DNA of 64,000 nt, taken from positions 387,726 through 451,725 of the forward strand of contig NMRB01000143.1 in the NCBI GenBank assembly GCA_002633025.1. The letters run 5' to 3'. Each line of letters opens with the position of its first letter. The first letter of the stretch is position 1. This stretch comes from Notospermus geniculatus (Eukaryota > Nemertea > Pilidiophora > Heteronemertea > Lineidae). This document shows positions 1 to 12,300 of the stretch, one piece after another. The position numbers and the translations under genes were made by a program. The notes below the pieces were generated by a model that was given only the letters and a program-made list of their open reading frames with translations, was not told where the DNA came from and searched no databases.

Positions 1-676
1 CAACATGATGATGATCGAGTTCAGAAAGATGACTGGCTTGTCCTGCTTGGAGTCTGCACTCATTTAGGTGAGTTTGACTTTGAGAGTGGAATTATCTGCT
101 ACTAGGGCCTACCCACTTTCTTGGGACATCCATGGAGACAATTCATGACTGGTATGAAGATATTTAAAAATTTCCTGGTACTTATAATTGGTCTACACCA
201 CTCGCACCCAGTTACAGGCAGGTACAGTTTTCACACACAACAGCCCAATTTTACATGCCATGTTCAGTACAGTCTCCCCTCGCTATTACCAACCCTTCGG
301 GGTCCAAGGCTTAAGTTCATAATTAGCGAGGGATTTTCATACATGTCATGAAATTTTGGGAGCCAGACATTGGTTTCGTAATATCCGTTAGTTCATAAAA
401 TCGAGGTTCGTAAGAGCGAGGGTGCACTGTATTTTGAATGTCTCAGCTGTCACAAGATTACTCACGATTGATGAAATTTATTACTGAATATCTTTTCCCA
501 ACTTCATTCCAGGATGTGTGCCCATTCCTCACCAGGGTGACTACGGTGGCTACTACTGCCCCTGCCATGGTTCTCACTACGATTGTTCTGGTAGGATAAG
601 GAAGGGACCAGCTCCACTGAATCTGGAAATACCCGTATACGAATTCCCTGATGAAGACAATTTAGTTGTTGGATAA
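1..676 (+). CDS. UQCRFS1: Rieske iron-sulfur subunit of cytochrome bc1 complex, 3' exons (5' end outside window)
   Basis: Partial gene with two exons: 1-67 and 513-676 (intron 68-512, gtgagt...ccag). The first exon reads through CTHLG and the second continues with C, so Rieske box 1 (CTHLGC) is split by the intron; box 2 is [12 protein letters not shown]. The two Cys and two His of these boxes bind the 2Fe-2S cluster that passes electrons from ubiquinol to cytochrome c1 in the mitochondrial inner membrane. The C-terminus ([14 protein letters not shown] then a short acidic tail) matches the family, and the stop is TAA at 674-676. The presequence and transmembrane helix must lie left of the window. 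A polyadenylation signal follows at 1012. The intron carries a small inverted-repeat element. The family call is very secure. Confidence 0.95.
268..431. mobile_element. pogo/Tigger-like MITE, copy A
   Basis: A 164-bp element in the Rieske intron with imperfect terminal inverted repeats: it starts TACAGTCTCCCCTCGCTATT and ends with the inverse of TACAGTGCACCCTCGCT. The termini sit on TA, as for Tc1/mariner-pogo insertions. A close relative lies at 32583-32766. There is no coding capacity, so it is a non-autonomous element. Superfamily assignment is inference from the TIR and TA ends. Confidence 0.6.
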
Positions 677-1011
677 CATGACAGACTGTAGGCAATTATT
701 TTTCTCGCTAGGAAAGGGTGTAAAAAGGTTTCAGAGATTTGTACATAGCAAAGGCAACATCCATCGGACTGGTCTGACATCACTTGACTGCATTGAAAGA
801 GACTCGAGTTGGATTCTTTCATGAAAACATTTGGGTTCACTTCATGTATAGTAATTAGTATTGGGATGCTGAAAATATGTACAGTGCTACACTTGTGTTG
901 AAGTGCTTTTTGTGGCATTGGAACACTAGAACTAGAAGTGAGATGAACCAAGCACTAATTTACATATGACACTCCTCATTCTACATGTAATCTTGATTTT
1001 GCGTGTCCTTC

Positions 1012-1017
1012 AATAAA
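1012..1017 (+). terminator. AATAAA polyadenylation signal of UQCRFS1
   Basis: A canonical AATAAA hexamer 336 bp after the Rieske stop codon, followed by a GT/T-rich stretch at about 1033-1045 that suits a downstream element. It gives a compact 3' UTR of about 350 bp. Confidence 0.7.
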
Positions 1018-1712
1018 CATTTTAACTGGAGATTGTCTTTTTTCATTGGGCACTGTGAGATACATCTCTGTCCATTTACCTCAGGAGAAATTCTCTGCTC
1101 TCACAGAAAGTTCCACTCACTTGATTGTTCAACCCAATTGGGACTTGAACCTGTGACTGCTTAAGTGATGGGCCACATGATTCCACTTGTATATGGTGTA
1201 CACCAAAATGGTGCTGCCATCCAGAATAGTTCCGGTAGGCCTACCGATTACCAAGTCTCAACAGGATTGATCTGTCAGTCCCCGAAACTAGTCCTTGATC
1301 CTCAGAGGCCACCCAAGCCAACTGTTGTAACCACCAGCTTCGAGTGTATCAACAGCCCAGAGCCTTGTTGCATCTTCCTATCGGATAGTAGTATAAGTAT
1401 GTTACCAGGATCGAGAGCGGAGGCATTGGGTGCAGCCACGTCTTAATAGTGTGTACATATCCCATAGAACAAGCCAAATTCCTTTGTAAAAACATTGCCA
1501 TTTAATTCATGAATTGCAAATACATGTACATTAGTGTACATTCTTCATACACAAATGAACCGAGACAGAATGTAGAAGCTTTGTGACAAATGGAGAAACC
1601 TCTCTCCTGACTCTGTTCTTGTCAGCCGAAGAGTTTAAATTAAGCAACCTTGGAACTCGGTCACACTTAGCACAGGATTCCAAGTCATTCAGGAACACAT
1701 GTAAACAGAGCC
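1018..1712. other. Convergent 3' region between UQCRFS1 and CTNNBL1
   Basis: No gene is visible. The right part (about 1500-1712) is the 3' UTR of CTNNBL1 on the minus strand; an ATTAAA (reverse TTTAAT at 1501-1506) may be its poly(A) signal. Around 1125-1160 a minus-strand GGTTCAAGTCCC resembles a Pol III B box, perhaps a SINE remnant. Short open frames here are not supported. Confidence 0.4.
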
Positions 1713-4700
1713 TCAAAATTTGTCCACTAAGGAAAGTATCCTATTCTGATCAGCCTCCCTCTGTTCCGAGTCGGTAGCATCACCGATATTGGCAGCATAT
1801 TCTGAAATAAAACACAAAAATGAAATTTAGAAGAAAATCACCAGTCGAATAGGGATGAAAGCATCTGAATGATTGTGAATGTGGGAGTACCGTAGAGACT
1901 TCAGGATATACCAGTACATATTACCAGTAACGGTACAGTATTACGTCTCTTGTTCAACACCTCTGCCAGGAGGACACCTCTCTATCAAGAGCAACACCAG
2001 TCTACCACGAACATATCCTCAATAGATATTTTCCACTGTTTCGAGTTTCCCAGATAAAAACACATCTACATGTATATTTACCTCTCATTACACTTCGTAT
2101 TGTTTTGATGGAACCTCCTCTCATGTTCAGAATCTGCATGACTCGATGTTTGATCTGGAAGAAATAAAGAGAGAATGTCTCGATGGTTTCTCAGGTTCAG
2201 TTTCATTCTCTCTGCAAGATCCATTTCCATCGCAAATCAACTTCCACTGTTTGAGGCAAAAGCGTTGCTTCCAACACTCAACTTTTGGTGTACTTTACAG
2301 ACTCTCAATTGACCAGCGAGTCGCACCACACAACTTACTGAAGATGTCCCAGAAGCACATATCTCCAACATGATGGAATCAACTAGTTGCAGCGTAAAAA
2401 GTCCAGCATCCAATCGCCGCAAATAGTACTGATCTTCCCGATCCTCTTCATCAACATCGCCACCAAAATATTTCAGGTCACCTTTCTCGCGTTCTATCGC
2501 CTGATCGCAGTGCCGCACCCGCTCAAGGTATTTGAAGTGCAGCTCCATTAGTCTGTCAACCTGCAGGTAAAATAATCGTCCATATTTATACTACATTGGG
2601 GCTTTGTTTGCACTGTTGGAGGAAATCAGAAGGACACTTCCACTGTCAAATAGCATAGTCTTCTCTATCACATGAGTACAGGTTCTGACCAGGAATCGAA
2701 CCCAGGATCTCAGAGGTGAGAGGCACTCGATGTTTCCACTGCACCACTCGGACAGCCCAGCTTACCTTTTCATGATCATTTTCCATGAATTTATTCATGA
2801 GCCTTTGTCGTTGTGTCGCCTGGCAGTTACGTAACATGTTTCCAATGATCGCTACGATGTGTTCTGAAATTGGAAATGACGGCTATTTGAGAAACTGATG
2901 CAAAAAGTTCATGTGTAATTCACAAGTCTTGACAACAAGAGAGTATTTCAAATCAGTGTTCCAAAGTAATTGAAGCTAGTATTAAATGCTGTCAATTTTA
3001 ACACGAATGGCCCAAGGAGTTGTTACTTTCATGTGAAGTTGCACAAGCTACCTTCTATCTCTTCAGGTTTCGTTCCCTTCTTCACGGTCTTCGGTGTTTT
3101 CATAAACACAGGAAATATACTCCTCAAACCGAGAATGTCAACGAATTTCTGGCAGTTGTCAGCTCCCTCTGGCCCAGTCATGGCATGATCCAACACTTTG
3201 ATGGCACTATTGCGAGACATTTTTTTCTCTCTGAAATAAAAGCAATGAGGTTTTGAAGAATTTTTCATTATGGGCCACAGTCAGCTTCTCGTGATTAAAA
3301 GACGTACAGCACCATGATCAAGGTGAGTTGAAGCTGACAATGGGCTCTGAACTGACCTTAACATAAGGTTCATCAATTGTAAACCTTCCCCCTTCAGGAA
3401 CCGCTCCCGGTTGGCTGGCAGCATGAGGGCACTACATAAACAGTTGAAGAGATTCTCCATACATTCTATTTCCTCTGCACTCACAGGATCGTGCTTCTTA
3501 TAAGACTGAAACAAAAAAGCATAAAGTAAAATCTCTCCTATCCTTTACTAAGTTCTACAGGCATACTTCTACTACACAGCAGTTTCAGCAGGCTGTTTTT
3601 CATGATTACTAGGGCCTAGTTGTCATATTCACTTGTAACTCACAGCAAGTTGTTGAAGTAAGATGTCAATTCCGTCCACTTCACCGAGCAATATTCGGTT
3701 CTCTGAATGGTTCTGTAACAATATTGCCAATATCTCTGAAGCATATAACTTGTTTCCATCAAATGGCAGTTTGGCCTGCAAAAAAGATCGAAAAAAGTTT
3801 CTAAATAAAAACTGTGGACATACCAACATGTAATCTTCAGAATTTTTTTTGGGGGGGGGGATCTGCCCCGAAACATACCCATACAGATTTTCAAATGGGG
3901 ACAATCACTTAGTACATGTATTCTGACTAGAGTACATCCCGGTATTTGACAACAATTCACCAATACTCAAAGTGAAATTTGCCTGAAATCTCACCTTTAA
4001 CCTTTTCAATAACCAAGTCATCATTCCCTGTGAGGCAGCGTCAGTGCAGACCTCAGGCTTTAGTTCAGTAAGATTCTCAATGATCCCCAGCGTGTTGTAG
4101 ACACCATCAGACTCCTCCTTTACAGACTCATCAAGACGTTCCAGGTTCTGAACCAGTAATGCAATCACTTGGCCATCAAGCTACAGAAAGAGAGGAGTTT
4201 GGCATGAGTGGAGAATGACAATATAACATCAACATTCAAAGTGATTCTTTTAGCAATTTGTTGAGAGATTTCCACAGTTGAACCCACACAACCTTTCTGT
4301 AAAAGAATGACACATCTATTGGTACTTTGGCTGAGGCCTAAACGTCCCTGAAAACTTTACCTAAATGTACCGTAGTGCCAGTGGAAATCTAAAATCATTC
4401 AGAACTTACCAGTGTGTCTATGAGGACATCTGCTGCATCATCACTTTCAGTTAGTGCATCAACATCAGTCAATTCTTGCAACAAATCCACCACAGCTATT
4501 GAAATATCTGTATTCTCATGACTGAGGAGTTGAAGTAAAGATTGGACAGCGTTGAGTTCAACTAAGATGTGATAGAGGTCAGGGACTGTTGCTATGACAT
4601 GCATCTCCTGTAATATGTCATTCAAATCCACCTCTGATTCCATGAACCTGAAATTCGGACAAATATATCTTAGTCAAGTGCATCAAAGAAAACTGGACAC

Positions 4701-5584
4701 TAATTGTTGGCCGGTAATGTTTGTTGATGACAAGTTTTCCCCAGCATTGTTGCATCTACTTCCATTCTCTAGATAAAATACTAAATAAATCTTTCACCTT
4801 TCAGGATTTTCAGGATATTTAATCCTCATCTCCTGGTTCTTTAGTACTTTCTTTTCAAAAGCAAGGATCATTTTCTTGAGAGCAGTGTCATCTAGGGTTG
4901 CATCCTGAAAAAGAGAGCAATTGGGTGCTGATGATGAACCGTCCATGTTGGATCTGCATTATCATACAGTTTCATCTAATCAATTCTTTTTCTTCGGACA
5001 CCCTACAAAGTACACACCACACTTATCAGAGTACATGTCATGAACCGTCTATACTATAGGCCTCAGGATTCGACCTCACACACCTCAGCATCAGTTTCAA
5101 CCACGGGGACAACATCTTCAGCCTTCTTTATTTCCACTGTGTCTTCTTTAACTGGGATGTTTCTCTCTCGATCTCGCTTCTTGCTCTTTGCCGGGCGTTC
5201 ATTTTCTTCCTCTTCTTTGCGACGCTTTGTGCCTGGTTTATCAGGCTGAAAACAAGCAGAAATTCTTTAGACCAGGGTTACTAACGCCCACAGGAATGTC
5301 CACCCGGCAGGCAGGTGGGGTGGGGTGTGGGGGGGGGGGCAGATCAGAGAGGGGCAGGCAGCGGCTGCTGAGCCTGACTGAGTGAGATGAGAGGGGATGA
5401 CTTTCTTTTCATCATAGTGATAGTCCCTGCTCTGATGTCTGTCTGGTGATATCTCATACGCAACCATAATTATTGCAAATTCATTAATTCATTTCAGTAG
5501 AGTTTTCATTTGCTGATCAGCTGATGGAGGATTTGAAGTGAATAAATGAGAAACCTGAAAAGACAACAGTTCTTCAACATCCAT
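1713..5584 (-). CDS. CTNNBL1: Beta-catenin-like protein 1 (spliceosome-associated ARM-repeat protein)
   Basis: Complete gene, 12 coding exons in transcript order: 5555-5584, 5084-5245, 4798-4904, 4410-4647, 3995-4180, 3644-3775, 3357-3505, 3052-3230, 2766-2863, 2339-2560, 2082-2154, 1713-1801. They sum to 1,665 nt (554 aa; human is about 563). The start MDVEELLSFQ closely matches the human MDVGELLSYQ. A basic segment at about residues 16-40 (KRRK, KKRDRER) is a likely nuclear import signal. Armadillo-type helical repeats follow, with diagnostic stretches such as DLNDILQEMHV, NLERLDESVKEE and YYLRRLDAGLF. The product binds CDC5L/PRP19 and works in splicing; in vertebrates it also binds AID. 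It lies head-to-head with ZC3H18 and tail-to-tail with UQCRFS1. Intron 9 contains a SINE. All splice phases agree. Confidence 0.95.
2681..2759 (-). mobile_element. tRNA-derived SINE head in a CTNNBL1 intron
   Basis: Read on the minus strand it begins GGGCTGTCCGAGTGGTGCAG, with an A box (TGGTGCAGTGG), and ends with a B box (GGTTCGATTCC), spaced as in a tRNA gene. A proper tRNA cloverleaf and anticodon are not convincing. Related copies occur at 24356-24430 and 57010-57083, so this is a dispersed Pol III family and not a tRNA gene. Confidence 0.65.
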
Positions 5585-6389
5585 GTTGCTCTGTTATACT
5601 CTCACGCACAACACAGAAAAGCTTCCAATTACTCCTGCATAAAGTGTACAGCAGTAACCACCATTCGATGGTGGAATTGAGCGAGACTGCCAATTAGTTA
5701 GTTAGATTTCCTTGCAATAGAGTGCGCCTATCGTTAATTACACCACGTGACCAGTTCTGACCAATCAAACAGCAGCAATGGCTGACTAGCGTATTGTGAG
5801 TTGCTGTGAAGAAAATAAATTTGTCAATATTTGAAGGGAGATTTCTTACTTTTTGTGTAGAAATAAACAGCCAGGTTTCAATATTTATAATCCTTGTATG
5901 TTTCTCCCCACTTTGGTGCATAATAAGTTAAACTTTGATTGATAGTCTTAGTGATATTCACCATTTTGGTGAGAAAAGATTTCTGCCGGCTCAATCCTTT
6001 TCCTATTCTTCCTGTACATTTCGTGTACATCGTGTACTACACACATCATCATGCACGTGCAATGCATGGGGTCTGTACTGTACTGTACATCTACAGTGTA
6101 GGCCTATGTATGGCGATGACAGATTGATTCATAATACGCGTATTGGTCCTTCCGGACCTTTGCGTTGCGGGTTTGTAAACCCTTTATATTTTGCGCATGC
6201 ATCTTTTTTTTTAGTTTTCTCATCGGTGTGATCCTATCGAAAAACCTCTAGGCCTAGGCCTACCTCCCAGACTCCTGATGAAAGAGTGTTTAAGTTTACT
6301 ACGTCTACGCTAGCCTCAGAGAGAGACGACTACATGTGTGCATCCAATCCACAAACGCGTGATTTAATGTTGTTCTTTTCTTTTTCTAG
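5585..6389. promoter_or_regulatory. Shared 5' region between CTNNBL1 (-) and ZC3H18 (+)
   Basis: The two start codons face away from each other across 808 bp with no gene between. The ZC3H18 ATG is preceded by a splice acceptor (pyrimidine tract then TAG at 6387-6389), so a non-coding 5' exon of ZC3H18 must lie in this interval; its donor was not located. No TATA box was identified with confidence. The interval includes CCAAT-type motifs (for example the inverse at about 5761) and TAGGCCTA runs near 6250. A bidirectional promoter is inference from geometry. Confidence 0.5.
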
Positions 6390-6392
6390 GCA

Positions 6393-9300
6393 ATGGAAGT
6401 GGAATGTGCTGATGATGTGACCCCCAGTGCAGATGCAACTGCAGTTGGTGAAGATCATGGGCCAGCCAGTCCCCAAGATGAAGAGCCTGAGACAGAAAAT
6501 GTAGAACTGGAAGAGAGTCCAGATTCACCTGCCCCAGAGCAGGATGAAGAAGTGGCAGAGCGTTCAGATAGTGATTATAATGATACTGATGATAACAAAA
6601 ATATTGATGAAACCGTGAGGGATGGCAGTGAATCAGAGCCGCCGACTGTTGGAAATCTCTCAGACCAGGGGAGCTTTGATCAGCAGCAAGATAGCCCCAT
6701 GGAGGTAGCCAATCCAGAAGAGATACATTCAGATGCGCCTGACAGTAGCGAGAACCAGGAACAGGAATCGGACATGGGTGTTGGTGTAAATCAGGATCAG
6801 CCTTCTTCACCTGTATCTGTCCAAGATGAGCAGCTAAGTCATCAAGATGAGGAATCAAACGACGGACCTGGTGACCAGACACACATTAGACAAAGGTCAG
6901 AAAGTTCTGATAGTAGAACTTCAGCTCCAGGCGAGGAAATGCCACCAAGTCCTGAAAATGATAAGATGTCTGTTCATAGCCCTAGCAGCCCTACAAGTCA
7001 AGGACCTCCCAGTCCAAGAAGTCCTGCCTCTCCACATTCCCCTGAAACAGGAAGTGTGAGGAGTCCAGGAGAGGTAGTGGGTCCACAGAGTCCTCAGGAT
7101 GAAGGTCCTCAGAGTCCTGATGCGGAAGAGGTATCAGATCATGGACAGAGTGACTCTGAAGGAGAAAGTGATGGAGAAATTGTGGATGCTCGTGAAAGTG
7201 ATGGTGCTGATGAAAGACAGTGTGTTACTGATAATGAAGCAGAAGGTGAAACAAAATCAGCTTCTGTGGGAGATGCTCACGTTGATCAGAATCGACCGGA
7301 AGTGCTTCAGGGAAACGAGCCAATATCTGATGAAGATGATTTGTCAGACGGTGAATTCAGTGATGATGATTTGGAGACGAAACAAAAGGAAAAAGATGAC
7401 GATGACGACGACTCCTTAGATTTAACTCAACCTGGAGATAAAGTGAAATTGGAAAGCCAGAAGCACATTGTCACGACGCCACCTGGTGAGGCTCCCGCAT
7501 CGCCACACGATGATCACGGAGAGCTTGATTATGATGATGATGAAGGGGGACATGTCCTGAGGGAGAAGATTGTCGTCGATGATGATAAGGAGGAGGGAGA
7601 AGAGGATGACGATGAGGATGGAGCGTTGAAGAGTGGACACGAGTCATCAGATGGGGAAATCGAGGTAAATATCAAAGTTCCATAAAGTAGTGTGATGTTG
7701 TGCTGGGTAAACATGTGCAAAGTGTTCTGTCAAATGTTCTGCAGTTGATCTCTGTGGTGTCTAGGCCATTGAGTATCAATTTGATAACAAATCTGCCAAC
7801 TGAATTGGATGTCCTTGATGCCATCCTGTTTTGGCAGACTGTTACAAAAACTGAAGGCAACTTACAAAAGAATCGGTGTAATTCTTTATCTTTTCAGGAT
7901 GATGATTGTGAGGAGGGTGAGATAAAAGAACCAGATGGTCGAAAGCCGTACATCAGACCAATCTGCCGTTTCTTCCAGAGGGGAAACTGTACGTGGGGAG
8001 CATCATGTCGTTTCTTGCACCCTGGTATCAATGATAAAGGTGAGGAATCATCTGACTGGTGCTGGAAGATCAACAAATATGGCCTTGCTGTATCCAGTTG
8101 TCTCATTTTGAACCTGGTTATTATCTTAGTGGTAAATTGACTCAATCAGCTGCAGGTACCCTATATTTGGTATAATTGAGAACTACTATAAGGGTCTCTT
8201 TCCTGATATAACCAAAGGCCTATTTTGTGTACTGGTAATAAAGACTTGAATTCTTCGAATATTGTTATTTGTCTCCATTTTCCAGGAAATTACACCCTGA
8301 TCGAACTTCCATATCAAGGAAATATGAACGTGAATCGAGGGCCGGTTAAGAGGCGTGAACAAGAGGTAGAGGAAGAGGTGAGTTGATCGATATCCACTGT
8401 TCTGTTGCAATTCTTCCGACGTGCCATGGTTGTGGTCCCCAAAACCCATTTTCCTTGTAACAGCAGTAAACTCTGAGAACCGAGGTTGAGATCTCTTTCT
8501 CGTTGCAGGAGGACTTACCACCACCTCCAGAATTTGAGGAACCTAAGGTTGAGTCTGCCTGGGAACGTGGTCTACGACATGCAAAAGAGGTAAAGTTTCA
8601 AGATAGTACGGTACAATTAGGCTAGAGTCAAATATTCAGTTACATGTATGTTGTTGACACTTGAGCACCAGAACGTCTGCTTTGTGTTTTGTCCTTAGCT
8701 GTTCACACCTGCCCTTCGTAACATGCCTGCTGAATGACGACGCACTGTATTTTTAACAATACATCTTTTTTCAGCTGATGAAAAAGGCTCACAAAAGGAG
8801 GGAAATGGAGACAAACCTTGAGGACAAACGTAAATATCTGAGCTTTGATGACGAGAGGGACTTCAATAAAGAAAATGATCTGAAGAGATACAAGGATCCA
8901 TACTACGATCAGGCTGAGTGAGTAATCAACTGGAAACATCAATGCCTGTCATTTCTCTGGTCATGATATGGTTCTTGCTTTGATTTTGATCCATGCCCCC
9001 ATTGAGGTAGCATTCTCGTTCAGGGCCCGGGGTACTGTTCCTTCATGCATTCAGTCAAAATCACACTTGTTGTGTGTTGTATGATACTGACCCCTTCAGG
9101 CTCTTGCCCTGTCAGATAGTCCTATTAAGCAGTGATTAAACATCATTCAAACGTGTCACGTCCATTGTTTCAGTTATGAGGAAGATGACTACTACGCACA
9201 GCAAGCCAAGCAGTCATGGGGTGGCGGTCAGTACGAGAATTTTGAAGTACGGTATACGAGGGAGCCAGATTACCCCTCTCCACCTCCAATCCCACGTTAT

Positions 9301-12300
9301 AGGGTAAGTCTTCAAAATAGCACAGAGAAACTCCTATGTAAAGCGTTCCATTTAACACTGTGCATCATTTGAATGAAGGGACAGTTCATATTTTCGATCT
9401 TTGCTGGACAGTGTGCTGATTGGTCCTTTCATAGTGCTGCTGTGCGAAGTGGATCGCAGGTTTTGAATCTCAGATACAACTATTTTTCAAGTACTCACCT
9501 ATAACTTGTGATACCAGTTGTATTCATGCGGTATGTGCTCTGTCTCTCAGTTCTGAATTGTTTTTACTCTCGGACTCCTTCATAAAACTTCTTCTGTTTC
9601 AGCATCGTTCGCCGTCAGTAGAGCGTGAAATAGAGAGAGACCGACGGAGAGAACGATATAGATCACCTCCCGAGGCGCCACCGAGACATTTCGAAGAGAA
9701 ACGTAAACCTCGGCCTCAACCTGGGCCTACTGCAGGACAGGGAGACACCTGGCATGACCCATGGAGCAGGTAAGCAATCTGGACGACGCGGACATGTGGT
9801 GTTGATTGGACAAAAAGTCTTGACCCGGTCTTTCTGACTCAGCATAAGCCATTTCACCCATCCTCGCCATAATTCAAAAAAATTAATTCAATAAAATCAC
9901 TTCAAATTTGCTGCTCTTGTTTGTGTGTGTCCAGTTAGTTTCAGCCAAGTTAACTGTGTGTAATTTATATTGCAGATTTGATAAAAACCGTGAGGATGGT
10001 CGGATGCCACAAGAAAAGGTCCCCCATGAAGAAACTAAACGACGGGGAGATGAATGGAGGGATCCTTGGCAAAGGTTGGCACACATTGCCCTCCACTTTT
10101 GCTTTTGTTCAGCTTTCTGAAACCAATGCCAGATCTAGATCCATATTTTCCTGCTCTCCACTCGGTGACTCCGATTATTACTCTAGACTAATAGATACAC
10201 TTAATTTCCATTCAGTCTTGTTCTGAATGTAAAACAATGAAATATTCTATTGTATAAATGTATGACTTTCAGAACTAAATCGCCCAAAAAGCGCCGGGAT
10301 TCATCATCAGGGAGTCGGTCGCCACGCGGACGAAGGCGGCGCAGAAGCTCACGCTCTCGAGGCAGTTTCTCATCTTCCTATTCATCAAGGTAGGATTCCC
10401 AAATGAAGCTGTAAAGCTGTGCGATAGAAAAATGTATAAGACACCGTAAAAGGCTGTTCTCCCAAGCTGTAGATCTGTTTGGCATTCCTTCCATATTGCT
10501 TCTACTTGACTTTGACATTATCAAACTGTTCTCGTTTTAGTTTTTCCGGTTCCTCGCGGTCACGATCAAGGTCATCATCATACTCATCATACAGCAGCAG
10601 CAGCCGGTCGTCGTCAAGTTCTCGGTAAGTGAAATGGATGATCCGGCCTACAAGTAACTAGTTTTACCTGCGTTGTTCACCACACTTGTGCAGTTCCAAG
10701 AGCAAGCCTGTCATTTTGCTGAGGTCAGCTGCCATCTTTTGGGGGGGGGGCTGTCCTGGACATAAATTCTATTCGACTTGAGCCTAATAATATCATCTTG
10801 TCCAAACAAGGCTATCGACTTCGTATGAACTCCGTCTTTAGCCTTGTCCGAATCATGTCACCTTTTCCGTTAATGCATAAATTATTAATGAACCTGACCC
10901 CTACTTGACCCCGCCTCCGAGCCAATCAGAACTTGTGAAACAAATCACCGTTGGACACTTTCTTTGCTCTTCACGCTTGAATTTGTAAACGGATTTCAAT
11001 TGGCGCGTCGATTTTCCTTCGCGCCCCGATGATTGGCTGAGGCTTTCACCAACTCAGAAACGGGAAATGTGGTGGATTCGAACCAGGCTAGATGGCCGTC
11101 AGGCCAGATAGACTGGTGAGAACCAGATGAATAATATCTGTTCATTCCTTGGGTTTTTCAGATCCCCATCCCCTGGGCGGCGCAGGTCAAGAAAGATTCC
11201 AAATCGGAGACCACTCCCATCGGGAAGTGCACCTATTTCCAGAGGACCTGGTCCTGTTCGTTCTGGCCCTGCTCCTCCTCCGACAAAATCTGCTGCCGAG
11301 AAACCTCCAGCACGATCACTGGGTGAGAAACCTCCAGCCCGATCACTGGGCGAGAAACTTCCTGCTAGAACACTGGGTGACAAACCCACAGCAAGATCAG
11401 CGGGTGAGAAACCTGCAGCAAGATCAGTGGGTGATAAACCCACAGCAAAATTAGTGGGTGAGAAACCTGCAAGATCAGTGGGTGAGAAACCGGCAAGATC
11501 AGTGGGTGAGAAACCCACAGCAAGATCAGTGGGTGAGAAACCTGCAAGAGCAGTGGGTGAGAAACCTGCAAGAGCAGTGGGTGAGAAACCTGCAAGAGCA
11601 GTGGGTGAGAAACCTGCAAGAGCAGTGGGTGAGAAACCCACAGCTAGATCAGTGGGTGAAAAACCTCCTGCAAAGTCAGTGGGTGATAAACCTCCACCAA
11701 GATCAGCAGCTGATAAACCACTGCCACGAATAGATGATGACAAACGAACAACAGCTGCTGATAAACCTACTGCACGTGCTGGACCTGAGCCACCGCAAGC
11801 TCGTGCTGCAGTATCACAGGCAAAGAAGTCCCTTGTTCATGGACCACAACCACCACCACAGATTCAAGCCAAACAGGGCCCTGCTCTTCCACCAGCAACT
11901 TCAAGGTATGTTATGGCTGTAGCTAATCAAGTTAGAAAGTTGTCATTCTATTGGTTTAAATATCAATGGCATGCCTGAAAGACACATCTAGCTGAAATCT
12001 TCTACATGCTGAGTTAGTTTTTCCATCAGGAGCCTGATTTCAGTATTCATATTTCAGTGAACCAAGGAGTGCAGTGGCTTTGAAGCATAGTGGAAAAAGT
12101 CCAGAGAAAAAGCGGCCGTCTCCTGCTACTGCAGGACCCCAGGCTGCTGGTCCCAAGCTCGCTGCTTCTAAAGCTCCAGGAGGAAAATTGGGCACGAAGA
12201 CTGTTGAGGGTAAACTTGAGGAAAGGGGGCGAAAGAAAGAGAGGCCGGGGATCAGGTATGAATGCAGACACCATCCCTTATACGCAAAATATATACCGGT

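Noticed and set aside
2681-2759. A tRNA gene on the minus strand
   Set aside because: A and B boxes are good but stems and anticodon are not convincing, and diverged copies occur elsewhere, so a SINE is the better reading.
6364-6882. 172-codon His/Leu-rich minus-strand frame
   Set aside because: Antisense of the acidic ZC3H18 first exon; composition is that expected from reverse GAT/GAA codons.
11099-11743. 214-codon minus-strand frame with FSPTALAG repeats
   Set aside because: It is the antisense shadow of the in-frame ZC3H18 minisatellite; the 27/30-nt units keep several frames open at once.
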